A stretch of 64,000 bases of DNA. Origin: Sphaerochaetaceae bacterium. Lineage in GTDB: Bacteria > Spirochaetota > Spirochaetia > Sphaerochaetales > Sphaerochaetaceae. Every line of letters begins with the position of its first letter. Within the stretch, counting starts at the first letter, position 1. This document shows positions 36,427 through 45,661 of this stretch, one piece after another. The translations under genes were made by a program, and so were the position numbers. The DNA lies in the NCBI GenBank assembly GCA_028532915.1, contig JAQQAI010000023.1, positions 48,901 through 112,900 on the forward strand, written 5' to 3'. The notes under the pieces are model-generated. The model was not told the DNA's origin. It saw only the letters and a program-made list of their open reading frames with translations, and searched no databases.

Positions 36427-37968
36427 ATGGGCACACCTTCGATTCATATTTCATCATTGCACTTTCAGTATCCGCATACAACACATCCTCTTTTTGAACA
36501 TCTCGACATCACTTTCAACACCGGCTGGACTGCGGTCCTCGGGTCCAACGGTGCTGGAAAGAGTACCCTGATGAAACTTGCATGTGGAATACTTCCTCCC
36601 GATAAAGGCAGCGTCACATCAGCAGAACATGTAGTCTATGTCGACCAGCGGACAGACTCTCCTCCCGAAAGCTTTCTGAGTTTTACCTCCTCCTATGATC
36701 GTGAAGCCTGCCGTCTGCACGGACTGCTGCAGATCGAGCGGGACTGGTTCTACCGTTGGGAGACTCTCAGTCACGGAGAACGCAAACGGGTTCAGCTTGC
36801 CTGTGCTCTGTATGAGAATCCTGACGTTCTTGGGGTCGACGAGCCGACAAACCATCTTGATGAGCTTTCTGTCAGATTCCTGGGGAATGCCCTGAAAGGT
36901 TTCAAAGGGGTCGGTATCCTTGTTACTCACGACCGCAGTCTTTCAGAAATGATATGTACGGATACGGTAATCGTTCATGCTCCTTATGTGAGGATGATGC
37001 ACTGCGGACCTTCTCAGGCCCTGAAAGAGTCGAGTAATCTTGCAGCATCTTCCGGTCGGGCGCTGCAGCAAAACCGCCAAAAACTTTCACGCATAAGCTC
37101 AGAGATGAAAAGAAGAAGTGAAGTAGCCGGCGTGCAGGATAAGAGGCGCTCCAAACGGAACATAGATGTGAAAGATCATGACGCAAAGGCAAGAATCGAC
37201 GGAGCACGTGTTTCCGGTGCTGACGGGAAGGCTGGAAGGCTGAAAGCTCAACTCGAAGGGAGAGTCTCTGACATCACCGCCTCAGTAACGGACATGAGAA
37301 GCCGTTATGAGAAGGATGTGCATCTTGATCTTCAGCCTTCTTTATCGGGAATAACGATCACTTCCGTACAGCTGAGGCGGGACACGGTTGTGAAGATCCC
37401 TTCAGCTCGTTTGAGATTGGGGCCCGAAAAGGAACTTTGCTTCGAATCAATGGAGATTCATCCGTCTGACCGTATTGCCGTCTCCGGCGTGAACGGAAGC
37501 GGAAAGACTACCTTCATGAAACATGTACTTTCTCTGGCCGGGGCAAACGGAATAGATGCCTCTTATATCCCGCAACAGCAGAGCGAATCAGAGTGTGCTA
37601 AGACTCTTGAGGACCTGAACAGTCTGGACCGTGCGGCAAAAGGCCGTGTGATTTCCAGTCTGAACAGGCTGGGAAGCGATCCCCGACTGATTCAGTCTTC
37701 TGCTCTAGCCAGTCCGGGAGAGGCCAAGAAACTGCTGCTTTCTCTTCTTTTCGAAAAGCCTGTATCGGTTCTGTTTCTCGATGAACCGACCAATCATCTC
37801 GATCTGCCGGCACGTTTGGTTCTTGAAGAAGCGTTGAAAGATTATGAGGGAGCACTATTGTGCATAAGTCATGACCGGTTGTTCATTGAAAGATTGTGCA
37901 CCACGGAATGGAATATCCGGGAGAAAGCAGAAGGGGAGATGATGATGACCGCATCGGAACTAAAATGA
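36427..37968 (+). CDS. ABC-F-like ATPase (two nucleotide-binding domains)
   Basis: A 513-residue soluble protein with two ABC cassettes and no membrane segments, as in ABC-F proteins that act on the ribosome. Cassette 1: Walker [10 protein letters not shown], signature [10 protein letters not shown], Walker [14 protein letters not shown] charged, arginine- and lysine-rich linker follows. Cassette 2: Walker [10 protein letters not shown], a poor signature [11 protein letters not shown], Walker [12 protein letters not shown]. The start at 36427 has AGGAGGTTTC directly upstream. Small size suggests an antibiotic-resistance-like or unassigned ABC-F. Confidence 0.88.
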   Translation: MGTPSIHISSLHFQYPHTTHPLFEHLDITFNTGWTAVLGSNGAGKSTLMKLACGILPPDKGSVTSAEHVVYVDQRTDSPPESFLSFTSSYDREACRLHGLLQIERDWFYRWETLSHGERKRVQLACALYENPDVLGVDEPTNHLDELSVRFLGNALKGFKGVGILVTHDRSLSEMICTDTVIVHAPYVRMMHCGPSQALKESSNLAASSGRALQQNRQKLSRISSEMKRRSEVAGVQDKRRSKRNIDVKDHDAKARIDGARVSGADGKAGRLKAQLEGRVSDITASVTDMRSRYEKDVHLDLQPSLSGITITSVQLRRDTVVKIPSARLRLGPEKELCFESMEIHPSDRIAVSGVNGSGKTTFMKHVLSLAGANGIDASYIPQQQSESECAKTLEDLNSLDRAAKGRVISSLNRLGSDPRLIQSSALASPGEAKKLLLSLLFEKPVSVLFLDEPTNHLDLPARLVLEEALKDYEGALLCISHDRLFIERLCTTEWNIREKAEGEMMMTASELK

Positions 37969-38005
37969 TATAATCATATTTTCAAAGGTCTAATTCTTAA
38001 TATAT

Positions 38006-38034
38006 TTGAAAAATAGAGATATTTAGAGTATAAT
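38006..38034 (+). promoter_or_regulatory. Promoter of the DagK-like gene
   Basis: TTGAAA (38006-38011), a 17-base spacer and a perfect TATAAT (38029-38034). The start site would be about 30 bases before the ATG at 38072, which has AGAAGGAT upstream. Confidence 0.75.
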
Positions 38035-38071
38035 GCAGTCTTAATACCATCCCATATAAGAAGGATACTCT

Positions 38072-39031
38072 ATGGCTTCATTACATCATACACCACCATT
38101 GTGCATTATTCTGAATCCGAACGCTGATAAAGGGCGTGCCGGACGGAAACAGAAGAAGATTGAAGCCTTATGTAAAACCTACGGTCTTTCATACACGATC
38201 CTTCTTACAAAGAAACCATTGGATGCGATCAATCTGGCAAAGCAGGCCGTCCTGGACGGCTATTCGACAATTGTCGCTGCAGGGGGAGATGGAACTGTCA
38301 ACGAGGTCGCAGACGGAGTCGTCAGGGGAATTCGGGAAAGGAAGCTCTCGTATGCCCGATCTCCGGTCGTGGGGCTCATTCCGATCGGAAGAGGAAATGA
38401 TTTTGCCTACAGTGCACATGTTCCCCGGTCAATCGAAAAGGCTGTCGAGCTTATCAGTATGGAAATGTGGAACGCCACCGACTACGGCGAACTCATAGGA
38501 GGACGTTACGAGAGCGGCAGATGCTTCCTAAATGGAGTGGGAATAGGTTTTGAACCTCTTGTAAATTTCATGGCTTCCGATTTCAAGAGAATCCACGGGA
38601 TGGCCAGTTATCTTGCCGGATTCATCAAGGTGATGATGAATTATCCAAAGGCGATTTCGGTCAAAATGGTACTTGACTCGTCTGATACAATAGAAATTGA
38701 GACACAGCAGTTGTCTTTTTGTAATGGGAGAAGGATGGGTTCGATGTTTATCATGGGACCTCAGGCATCTATTGATGACGGGCTGATCGATGTAGTCTAC
38801 GCGAACAGACCGCTGAAAGGAAGGGAGATAGTCCGACTTGCATTGAGATTCTTCAAAGGAACGCAGTTGAGAAGTGCTGAATTCTCTATGAAGAGAGCAC
38901 AGAGCGTGACCATAACGACAGCAGATAACTCCATTGTGTGTCATGCTGACGGTGAAGAGGTCTCCAGAGGGTGTGATCAGATTGAAGTCCGGTTATTCCC
39001 TGGAGAATTGAAATTTTTGAGAAATATATAG
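38072..39031 (+). CDS. Diacylglycerol/lipid kinase family protein
   Basis: A 319-residue DagK-type protein (YegS/DgkB family). It has the catalytic-domain nucleotide motif AAGGDGTVNEVADG (about 69-82), preceded by IILNPNADKGRAG, and ends with the usual beta-rich domain (VVYANRPLKGREIV). Such enzymes phosphorylate diacylglycerol or a related lipid at the membrane to recycle it. It has its own promoter, and the next gene has another. Confidence 0.9.
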   Translation: MASLHHTPPLCIILNPNADKGRAGRKQKKIEALCKTYGLSYTILLTKKPLDAINLAKQAVLDGYSTIVAAGGDGTVNEVADGVVRGIRERKLSYARSPVVGLIPIGRGNDFAYSAHVPRSIEKAVELISMEMWNATDYGELIGGRYESGRCFLNGVGIGFEPLVNFMASDFKRIHGMASYLAGFIKVMMNYPKAISVKMVLDSSDTIEIETQQLSFCNGRRMGSMFIMGPQASIDDGLIDVVYANRPLKGREIVRLALRFFKGTQLRSAEFSMKRAQSVTITTADNSIVCHADGEEVSRGCDQIEVRLFPGELKFLRNI

Positions 39032-39038
39032 TCGTTAT

Positions 39039-39067
39039 TTGACTATTATGATAAGACATTGTATTCT
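39039..39067 (+). promoter_or_regulatory. Promoter of the GH63-like gene
   Basis: TTGACT (39039-39044), 17 bases, TATTCT (39062-39067), in the 84-base gap before the TTG start at 39116. Confidence 0.6.
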
Positions 39068-39115
39068 AAAGATTGTGCGCTTTTTAGTGTATAGGTATAT
39101 AAATAGGAGATTCAC

Positions 39116-40540
39116 TTGATTAAAGATACGGTACCCGCAGTACATTTTTATGACCAGGATTTTGTCGATATGTATGATAGAACCTGGGTCTGGATTGATG
39201 AAAATTGGAACCAGGGAGTGAAGGGGAATTCTCTGAGCGGAGGATATCTGACCTATCCCGGACAGAAGACATTCAATCAGACTCAGGCAAGCATGTCTGC
39301 GCTGTTCCTAGTTTATAGCAATCAAACCTATTCACCCTTTCCTCTGATCGATTATTTCTATTCGAAACAGGAGGAATCCGGGGCCATCCGAAGCGATTAC
39401 AGTATGGAAGACGGTTCTCCGATCTTCACCGAAGACAATCCGGAAGGCATCTGTTCTCCGCTGTTCGCATATATCGAATATGGATTCTACCATAAGATCG
39501 GAAACAAGAAGCGCCTGAAAGAGGTCGTCCCGATTCTTGAAAAGCAGTTTGACTGGTACAAAGAGACCTGTCTGAGGGAAAACGGACTCTATTCGGTTCC
39601 AAACGGAGCTCTTTCGACGGGAAACGTCGACAGGGAGGAGACCTTCTATCCGATCGATTTCAATGCCCAGCTGGCAGTCAATGCTCTCTATCTGTCTGCT
39701 ATCGGCGACATTCTCAATGACAAAGAACTTTCATTCAGATACAAGAGACTCTATTTCTCGCTGAAGACCAGGATAAATTCGATGATGTGGGATAACGACG
39801 ACTTTTTCTATTACGATCTGAATGCGAAAGAACAGAAGATCAAGAAAAAGCTGATCACCTCATACTGGACCCTTCTGGCAGAGATTCCAAATGAAGAGAA
39901 GGCTGACGGGTTTATCGCACAGCTGAGTGATCCCGAACAGTTCGGAACAGAGAATCCGTTTCCGACCATCCCGGTGAGTGATCCCGATTTCAGTGAACTG
40001 GGAGACGGATACAACGGAGGCGTTGTTCCTTTCCATACCTATATCGTGGTAAAAGGACTCGAACTGTATAAGCGTTTCGAATTTGCCAGAGAGGTCGCGA
40101 TCAGACACCTTTATTTCATACTCGATACACTTCATCCCGACGGGGAGGAGACCGGAGATGTGTGGGAAGCATATCTTCCTTCGAAAGAAGGAGCCAGCAA
40201 GTGTGATACTCTCGAAGGCTTTCCTGTCAGACGGTATCTGCCCATGGTGGGTCTCATCACGATAACTTTGATGATCGAAGATATCATAGGGCTCGTGATC
40301 TCTCTTCCGAGAAAGACTGTCGATTGGACTATGACAACCCTGGAAGTCATGGGGATCGAAGGATTGTCGCTGAAACGTAATATGATCACTATTTTAAGTA
40401 ATAAGCAGCCCAGAGGATGGGAAATCCGGCTCGAATCGGAGAAGCTCTATTACTTTACGATCGAGATCATGGATGAGAAGAAAAAGAAGACATTGCCCAT
40501 TCCATCAGGTAAATGTTCTATGCTGATAGATAAACTCTAA
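39116..40540 (+). CDS. GH63/GH37-like (alpha/alpha)6 glycosidase
   Basis: A 474-residue soluble protein resembling the (alpha/alpha)6 barrel enzymes of families GH37/GH63 (trehalases, glucosidases, mannosylglycerate hydrolases). Recognisable pieces are FNQTQASMSALFLV, PIDFNAQLAVNALYL, the MMWDNDDFFYYDL helix-loop and GDGYNGGVVPFHTYIV; the last 70 residues are a small beta domain. It starts at TTG with TAGGAGA upstream. Substrate is uncertain. The last segments VWEAYLPSKEGA and KCDTLEGFPV also match the family loops. No other glycan genes surround it. Confidence 0.75.
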   Translation: MIKDTVPAVHFYDQDFVDMYDRTWVWIDENWNQGVKGNSLSGGYLTYPGQKTFNQTQASMSALFLVYSNQTYSPFPLIDYFYSKQEESGAIRSDYSMEDGSPIFTEDNPEGICSPLFAYIEYGFYHKIGNKKRLKEVVPILEKQFDWYKETCLRENGLYSVPNGALSTGNVDREETFYPIDFNAQLAVNALYLSAIGDILNDKELSFRYKRLYFSLKTRINSMMWDNDDFFYYDLNAKEQKIKKKLITSYWTLLAEIPNEEKADGFIAQLSDPEQFGTENPFPTIPVSDPDFSELGDGYNGGVVPFHTYIVVKGLELYKRFEFAREVAIRHLYFILDTLHPDGEETGDVWEAYLPSKEGASKCDTLEGFPVRRYLPMVGLITITLMIEDIIGLVISLPRKTVDWTMTTLEVMGIEGLSLKRNMITILSNKQPRGWEIRLESEKLYYFTIEIMDEKKKKTLPIPSGKCSMLIDKL

Positions 40541-40555
40541 ACAGAAGGAGACAAC

Positions 40556-41323
40556 GTGGCTTGGTTGGGTAAAATAATCGGTGGTACAATGGGATTCTTC
40601 CTCGGCGGCCCGCTCGGGATGATCGCCGGGATTGCATTCGGAAATCTTTTCGATTCCTCGAATGTCCATAACGAATCAGAAAGACCTTCATCGTTCTCCT
40701 CTATCGATCAGACTCAGATGGTGTTTTTCGTCGGTGCTTTTTCAATGCTGGCGAGAATGGTGACCTCGGATGGTTCGATGGTCACATCCGAAAGACAGAA
40801 GGTCGAAGAGTTTATCTCCCGTGATCTGAAACTGGGTCCTGACGGAAGAAATGCAGCCTTGAGGGTCTTCAATGCCGCCTTGAGCAATAATGCCGGCACT
40901 TTCGATCAGTTTGCTCTTCAGTTCTACCAGAATTTTTCTCATGAGAGAGCTCTTTTGGAACTGATGATGGATGTTCTTGTGAGAGTAGCAGCAGCCGACG
41001 GGACGATCAGCGATCCCGAACGAAAATTGATCGACAGCGCTGCAAGAATATTCAGAATCAGCGATTCTCTTCTTGCCTCAATCATCAAACGCTATTCGTC
41101 TGTTTCAGCTTCTCCTGTCAAAGCTTATTCGGTGCTCAACCTGACACCGGATGCCTCGGTCGAGGAGATCAAGAAGGCCTACAGGAAACTGAGCATAGAG
41201 TTTCATCCTGACACGGTTGCTTCAAAAGGACTTCCCGAAGAATTCACCAGATTCGCGACAGAGAAATTCAGAGCCATTCAGGAAGCTTACGAGACCATCA
41301 AGACTGAACGCGGTATCAAATAG
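40556..41323 (+). CDS. TerB-DnaJ membrane-associated co-chaperone (DjlA-like)
   Basis: A 255-residue protein with three parts: a glycine-rich hydrophobic N-terminus (GGTMGFFLGGPLGMIAGIAFG, split by nothing polar), a TerB-like helical domain (about 45-165, GAFSMLARMVTSDGSM, RVAAADGTIS), and a C-terminal J domain (about 185-250, YSVLNLTPDASVEEIKKAY) with the HPD motif in EFHPDTV. DjlA-type J proteins stimulate DnaK at the inner membrane. It starts at GTG after AGAAGGAG and follows the glycosidase gene by 15 bases. Confidence 0.9.
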   Translation: MAWLGKIIGGTMGFFLGGPLGMIAGIAFGNLFDSSNVHNESERPSSFSSIDQTQMVFFVGAFSMLARMVTSDGSMVTSERQKVEEFISRDLKLGPDGRNAALRVFNAALSNNAGTFDQFALQFYQNFSHERALLELMMDVLVRVAAADGTISDPERKLIDSAARIFRISDSLLASIIKRYSSVSASPVKAYSVLNLTPDASVEEIKKAYRKLSIEFHPDTVASKGLPEEFTRFATEKFRAIQEAYETIKTERGIK

Positions 41324-41423
41324 GAAGATTTTTCTCACAGATCCTTAAGATTTACATTTGTTAACCACCTTATGACATGAATTATGGTGCATTTTTCATG
41401 TATTTCAGAAATATTTTGATTAA

Positions 41424-41466
41424 TTGACAATTAGTTAGTATTATCCTAGTATAGAGGTGACATAAG
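41424..41466 (+). promoter_or_regulatory. Promoter of the 41.5 kb exported-protein gene with TGACATAAG box
   Basis: TTGACA (41424-41429), 17 bases, TAGTAT (41447-41452). GTGACATAAG (41457-41466) overlaps the predicted start site, and CTTATGACATGA (41369-41380) lies upstream of the -35. The same box recurs near 60-61 kb and 63.9 kb. Confidence 0.6.
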
Positions 41467-41492
41467 ATACTGTTTGTAAAGAGTGTCTTATG
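41461..41492 (+). repeat. Inverted repeat in the leader of the exported-protein gene
   Basis: CATAAGATAC pairs with GTGTCTTATG, one mismatch, around a 12-base loop, just before the GGAGGATAA ribosome site. It may be an mRNA hairpin or part of an operator together with the box at 41457-41466. Confidence 0.55.
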
Positions 41493-41507
41493 CCTTTTGG
41501 AGGATAA

Positions 41508-42728
41508 TTGAAAAAGACGATTGCATATATATTGCTAGTGTTTGCTCTGCTTTTTATCATTCCGTGGTCGCTGTGGTCCAACAGGCTGCTATTCGAATCA
41601 TCTACGGGAACCGTTACCGATTTCGATCTCAATGAAACGAACGACAGTAAGAACCCGACAGTCTCTACGGGAAATATCAGCAGCTACGGAGGGAGTGCAG
41701 AATACTGGTCATATGACGGATTCATCGGAAGGCTTGTCTATCAGGGAGAGCCGAACCCCCTCTATGTGAACAATGTAGGCCCCACCGCTTCCAACACTTC
41801 GACACCGCCCCGTTTCTATTATACGAGAATCAGGTGGAATACCGGTACATCGGATTCAAGTTCATGGCGTGAAGTATTCTTTACCGCCAGGGTAAAAGGT
41901 GAGAAGCATAACGGGGGAAGTGCTGATCTGTCCGGCACCAACTTCGTCATCGAGAATCCCGGAGATTCGATAGATATCACTGTGAGTTCAGGAGAAAATA
42001 TGTCCAGTGCCGGTGAAACCGCCTATAACAGCAATGGTGATCAGGGCACCTATAACAGCTCGACCGGTTACATCTATGCCCACCCCTACAAATACCTGTG
42101 GATCGATTTCACCGCAATAAGGACTACCAACAGGCGAAGAATGAACAGAGAATCCTATAAGGGGTATTACCAGTCCTTTGTCCAGATTCTCGGCGAAGGT
42201 GTTCAGCAGGTTCTCTCCCTTGAAGGCTATTACGATCCTTACAATAATGATATCGACCCTGACGCCTATTCGTTCTCGATCGAACGGCTGGCACCCGATC
42301 TGATACCCTTTCAGACTCTGATCACCCATACGACTTATCAGAACAGCCTCCTTGCGGGATCGGTACGCTATCATTCGACCGATGATGATGCATCAGCTTC
42401 GGTAGGATTCTACTCCGATTCTCTCGGTACCGATACAGATTTTCAGTTTACTTCACAAGTCGGCGGAAACACTGTTTCTTTCCCTTACTCGGTGGTATTC
42501 GATCCGGTTCTCTGCGGAAACAAGAGTCAGCCGAGTGTGGTCTCTTCTACGAATAACAGCTTCGAGACGACTATGGCTACAGTCAGTTCCGTCATCGATA
42601 CCCAGTCAAGTTATGAGAATGTACTGACAGGAGATGTGAGAATCTTCGTCAACTCGGGACTGAACAATTCGAGTTATCCTGCTGCTACCTACAGCTCGAT
42701 CATTTACGCTATCGTCACGACGGACTGA
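41508..42728 (+). CDS. Large exported protein of unknown function
   Basis: I do not recognise this 406-residue protein. It starts at TTG with GGAGGATAA upstream. A hydrophobic N-terminus (TIAYILLVFALLFIIPWSLW) is a signal peptide or anchor; the rest is rich in Ser, Thr, Asn, Tyr and Asp and looks like beta-sandwich surface protein with no cysteine pair. The last 120 residues, with FPYSVVFDP and an ending YSSIIYAIVTTD, look like the small exported protein at 59.5-60.0 kb. It ends base-to-base against recR. Confidence 0.7.
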   Translation: MKKTIAYILLVFALLFIIPWSLWSNRLLFESSTGTVTDFDLNETNDSKNPTVSTGNISSYGGSAEYWSYDGFIGRLVYQGEPNPLYVNNVGPTASNTSTPPRFYYTRIRWNTGTSDSSSWREVFFTARVKGEKHNGGSADLSGTNFVIENPGDSIDITVSSGENMSSAGETAYNSNGDQGTYNSSTGYIYAHPYKYLWIDFTAIRTTNRRRMNRESYKGYYQSFVQILGEGVQQVLSLEGYYDPYNNDIDPDAYSFSIERLAPDLIPFQTLITHTTYQNSLLAGSVRYHSTDDDASASVGFYSDSLGTDTDFQFTSQVGGNTVSFPYSVVFDPVLCGNKSQPSVVSSTNNSFETTMATVSSVIDTQSSYENVLTGDVRIFVNSGLNNSSYPAATYSSIIYAIVTTD

Positions 42729-43322
42729 TTACTCATTGTAGGAAACTCTTGAACGCAGAGCTCTCGATAGCGTGATCTTGTCGGCGTATTCAAGATCTCC
42801 GCCGATCGGGAGTCCTGATGCGATCCTTGTTATGGAAAGAGGATAGTCCTTGAGCAGATGGCGAAGGTACATCGCGGTCGTATCCCCTTCTTCGGTGGGG
42901 TTGGTGGCTATGATCACTTCTTTGAAGTCACCTTCATCTATCCTTTTCAGCAGCTTTCTGAAATCAAGATCATTCGGTCCTATTCCGTCCAGAGGGGATA
43001 GAGCACCGCCGAGCACATGAAACAGTCCGTTATAAGCTCCCGAGTTCGAGATCGTCAGAACGTCCTGCGGCTGTTCAACGACACACATTATCGATCTGTC
43101 TCGCGAAGCACTTGAGCATACTTCGCACGGGTCGCTCTCGCTGAAAGAGTTGCATATCGAGCAGGGGAAGATCACATCCTGTATCGTTTCGATCGTATGC
43201 GCGAGCTGTCTGTTATACTCTTTATCGGTCTGGATGAGATGGTAGGCGAGCCGGGATGCGCTCTTTACACCGATCCCGGGGAGTTTTGAAAGATGCCGTA
43301 TGAGCTGTTCCAGAGTCTGCAT
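42729..43322 (-). CDS. recR: Recombination mediator RecR
   Basis: RecR forms a ring with RecO that loads RecA during RecF-pathway repair. The 197-residue protein has a helix-hairpin-helix (HLSKLPGIGVKSASRLAYHL, 9-28), the zinc motif CSICNSFSESDPCEVC (about 54-69), and a TOPRIM domain (IMCVVEQPQDVL). It follows ybaB by six bases in the conserved dnaX-ybaB-recR operon. Confidence 0.97.
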   Translation of the reverse strand: MQTLEQLIRHLSKLPGIGVKSASRLAYHLIQTDKEYNRQLAHTIETIQDVIFPCSICNSFSESDPCEVCSSASRDRSIMCVVEQPQDVLTISNSGAYNGLFHVLGGALSPLDGIGPNDLDFRKLLKRIDEGDFKEVIIATNPTEEGDTTAMYLRHLLKDYPLSITRIASGLPIGGDLEYADKITLSRALRSRVSYNE

Positions 43323-43328
43323 GTGATC

Positions 43329-43634
43329 TTATCCTTTGAATGCTGCGGGGATGTTCATGTTTCCCGCCATTCCCATAGCCTCTTTCTGCAGAATATCCTG
43401 AACTTCCTTCACCGCCTGATTGAACGCAGCGGCTACAAGAACTTCCAGAGTCTTTACGTCATTCGGATCAACGATTTCAGGTTCAATGTGTATACTCTGA
43501 ACTTCCATCTTTCCGTTGACCTTCACTTCAACCATTCCGCCGCCGCTTGACCCGGAGGCTTCAATGCCGTCAAGTTTGGATTGCATCTGCTGCTGAAGGT
43601 TCTGCATATTTTTAAATAGTTCAAATGGATTCAT
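43329..43634 (-). CDS. YbaB/EbfC nucleoid-associated protein
   Basis: A 101-residue YbaB-family DNA-binding protein (EbfC in Borrelia), which forms a dimer with helical tweezers. Seen are MQNLQQQMQSKLDG, VKVNGKMEVQSIHIEPE and the C-terminal AFNQAVKEVQDILQKEAM. It lies between dnaX and recR, the standard place, and probably is translated from the same message. Confidence 0.94.
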   Translation of the reverse strand: MNPFELFKNMQNLQQQMQSKLDGIEASGSSGGGMVEVKVNGKMEVQSIHIEPEIVDPNDVKTLEVLVAAAFNQAVKEVQDILQKEAMGMAGNMNIPAAFKG

Positions 43635-43651
43635 ATTCCTTCGATTCCCTC

Positions 43652-45259
43652 TTATTTCGTTAATATTTCACCGCGAAACATATTCGCTATTGTCTGTATG
43701 ACTGTATCGTCTTCTTTCACTTCTTTTTCTTCGGGCTTATCGATATCGAATACAACGGAGCCGTTGAATCCGCAATGCTCGAAGAACATCTTCTGAAATC
43801 TTTTCATTTCCTCTTTTGCACTGTCGAGAGCATATTGGGAGGAGAAGACAAGACGGAGAGAATCTCCGCCGTCCTCTACTTTCACCACCTGATGAAGCAG
43901 CAGGCCCGCACTGTCTCTCTGTTGGGCCATCTTCTGAATGAGAGAGCTGATCGTCTGCTGGTCTATATGTTCCCTCTTTACCACCGGTTCGGGTTCGATG
44001 TTTTTCTGTATGACTTGTTCTTGTTCTTTTTCCTCGAGTTTCTGACGGACCGGTTTGACAGGGGGTGGTGTTACGGCTTTTTTCACAGGTGATACGTTCA
44101 CCGATATTTCGCTGCTGTCTGTCAGAGTCCCTTTTAGTTCCCTGATCTGTTTGACCAAGGTGGCCGAGGAGGCCATATTGGCCAGATTCAGCAGGCGGCT
44201 TACTGCAAGCTCAAGTTCGAAACGGGGGCTGATCGAATACCGTATATCTTTGTAGAGCTGAAGGAAATAGTGGAGTGCAGCTTCCAGCTGCTCCTCATTA
44301 TAAGATGCAATGACGCGGTCAGAGATGTTGTGTACCTGCATTCCGAGGATCGATTCGCTTCTGATATTTCTTTTGATGAGCAAAAGAGATCTGAAATATG
44401 ATGCGATATCTTTGATGCACTGTTCTACGGAAATCCCCGAATCAAGCAGCTGTTCGAGCAGAACAAGCGCCTGTTCTCCCTGATTGTCGCATACGTGCTG
44501 TATCAGAGTATTGATTGAATCAACTCCCGCTATTCCCAGTTTCTTCAGAATCTTATCCAGAGTGATCGTTCCTTCACTGAAGGATAGGATCTGGTCGAAG
44601 AGGGTGTAGGCATCTCTCATCGAGCCTGTCGCTTCCTTTGCAATCCAGAAAAGAGCATCATCTTCCGCTTCGATACCCATTTCGTCTACCGTCTCTTTCA
44701 GAACGGTTTTTATCGTCTCGAGCGGGATGAGCTGGAAATTGAACTGCTGGCATCTCGATCTGATTGTGGCCGGAACTTTATGGGTCTCCGTCGTGGCAAA
44801 GATGAACAGAACGTATGATGGAGGCTCTTCGATCGTTTTTAAAAGAGCATTGAAAGCACTTGTGCTGAGCATATGAACTTCATCGATGATGTATATCTTG
44901 TAGCGTGAGCTTTGAGGAGGGAAGAGCACTTCATCCTTGATGATCCTGATATCGTTTACTGAAGTATTGCTCGCTCCGTCTATCTCGATGACATCGGTCG
45001 AGTTTCCGGCCGTGATTTCCCTGCATGAAGGACAGACACCGCAGGGGTAGGGAGTCGGTCCTTTCTCGCAGTTGAGAGCTTTTGCCAGAATCCTTGCCGA
45101 CGAAGTCTTTCCGACACCTCTGGGGCCGCTGAAAAGGTAGGCATGTGCGAAACGTCCTGATTCAATCGAGTTCTTTATCGTGGAAACAACGAATTCCTGA
45201 CCGACGAGAGTGTCGAACAGCTGAGGTCTTCTCCTGGTTGCAGTTACTTCATATGCCAT
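43652..45259 (-). CDS. dnaX: DNA polymerase III subunits gamma/tau
   Basis: DnaX is the clamp-loader ATPase. The 535-residue protein has Walker A GPRGVGKTSSA (about 45-55), a four-cysteine zinc site (C68, C77, C80, C83), Walker B YIIDEVHML, and the sensor 1 ATTETHKVP. A long helical, Lys/Glu/Pro-rich linker (about 385-445) leads to a tau-like C-terminal part. I saw no run of A or T typical of a programmed frameshift, so whether a shorter gamma form is made is open. Confidence 0.97.
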   Translation of the reverse strand: MAYEVTATRRRPQLFDTLVGQEFVVSTIKNSIESGRFAHAYLFSGPRGVGKTSSARILAKALNCEKGPTPYPCGVCPSCREITAGNSTDVIEIDGASNTSVNDIRIIKDEVLFPPQSSRYKIYIIDEVHMLSTSAFNALLKTIEEPPSYVLFIFATTETHKVPATIRSRCQQFNFQLIPLETIKTVLKETVDEMGIEAEDDALFWIAKEATGSMRDAYTLFDQILSFSEGTITLDKILKKLGIAGVDSINTLIQHVCDNQGEQALVLLEQLLDSGISVEQCIKDIASYFRSLLLIKRNIRSESILGMQVHNISDRVIASYNEEQLEAALHYFLQLYKDIRYSISPRFELELAVSRLLNLANMASSATLVKQIRELKGTLTDSSEISVNVSPVKKAVTPPPVKPVRQKLEEKEQEQVIQKNIEPEPVVKREHIDQQTISSLIQKMAQQRDSAGLLLHQVVKVEDGGDSLRLVFSSQYALDSAKEEMKRFQKMFFEHCGFNGSVVFDIDKPEEKEVKEDDTVIQTIANMFRGEILTK

Positions 45260-45315
45260 ACTGATTCTCCTAAGTGACCTAACATATCATACACCCTCGA
45301 GGAAAAAAAGAAAAA

Positions 45316-45438
45316 CCCCCTCGGGCGAGATAAATCACCTGCGTCTCATCATTTGTTCACTTACCGCTGCTACCTTCCGGTCCTGACGGGGTTGGGTGAA
45401 AAATGATAGCACAGAATCTACCATCGGCACCAAGGGGG
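45316..45438 (-). ncRNA. ffs: Signal recognition particle RNA (4.5S-type)
   Basis: On the minus strand the SRP domain IV core GTCAGGACCGGAAGGTAGCAGC with GGTAAG is unmistakable: the tetraloop GGAA and the Ffh-binding asymmetric loop are intact. The 5' CCCCCTTGG (ending 45438) pairs with the 3' CCGAGGGGG (45316-45324), and a second stem forms from ATCATTT and AAATGAT, so the transcript is about 123 nt. A T-rich tail (45303-45315) follows. It sits between the serine tRNA cluster and dnaX. Confidence 0.95.
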
Positions 45439-45441
45439 AAA

Positions 45442-45529
45442 CGGAGAGAGAGGGATTCGAACCCTCGGAGCCCGGTTAGAGCTCACACCCCTTCCAAGGG
45501 TGCACCTTCGACCACTCGGACATCTCTCC
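45442..45529 (-). tRNA. tRNA-Ser(GGA)
   Basis: Minus-strand cloverleaf: acceptor GGAGAGA/TCTCTCC, anticodon GGA in loop TTGGAAG-like CCTTGGAAGG, a long variable arm typical of serine tRNAs, T-arm GAGGG TTCGAAT CCCTC, discriminator G. CCA is not encoded. Confidence 0.95.
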
Positions 45530-45553
45530 AATGAGTCGATGTAAGAGAAGCAA

Positions 45554-45641
45554 CGGAGAGAGAGGGATTCGAACCCTCGGTACCAAAACATGGCACAACG
45601 GATTTCGAATCCGTCTCCTTCGACCTCTCGGACATCTCTCC
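45554..45641 (-). tRNA. tRNA-Ser(CGA)
   Basis: Acceptor GGAGAGA/TCTCTCC, anticodon stem ACGGA/TCCGT with loop TTCGAAA giving CGA, long variable arm, T-arm GAGGG TTCGAAT CCCTC, discriminator G. CCA is not encoded. Confidence 0.95.
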
Positions 45642-45661
45642 ATGCGGCATCAAGCCGATAT

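Noticed and set aside
43652..45259. Programmed frameshift in dnaX to make gamma
   Set aside because: I saw no slippery A-run followed by a stop in the -1 frame; the linker does hold A-rich codons but not a convincing signal.
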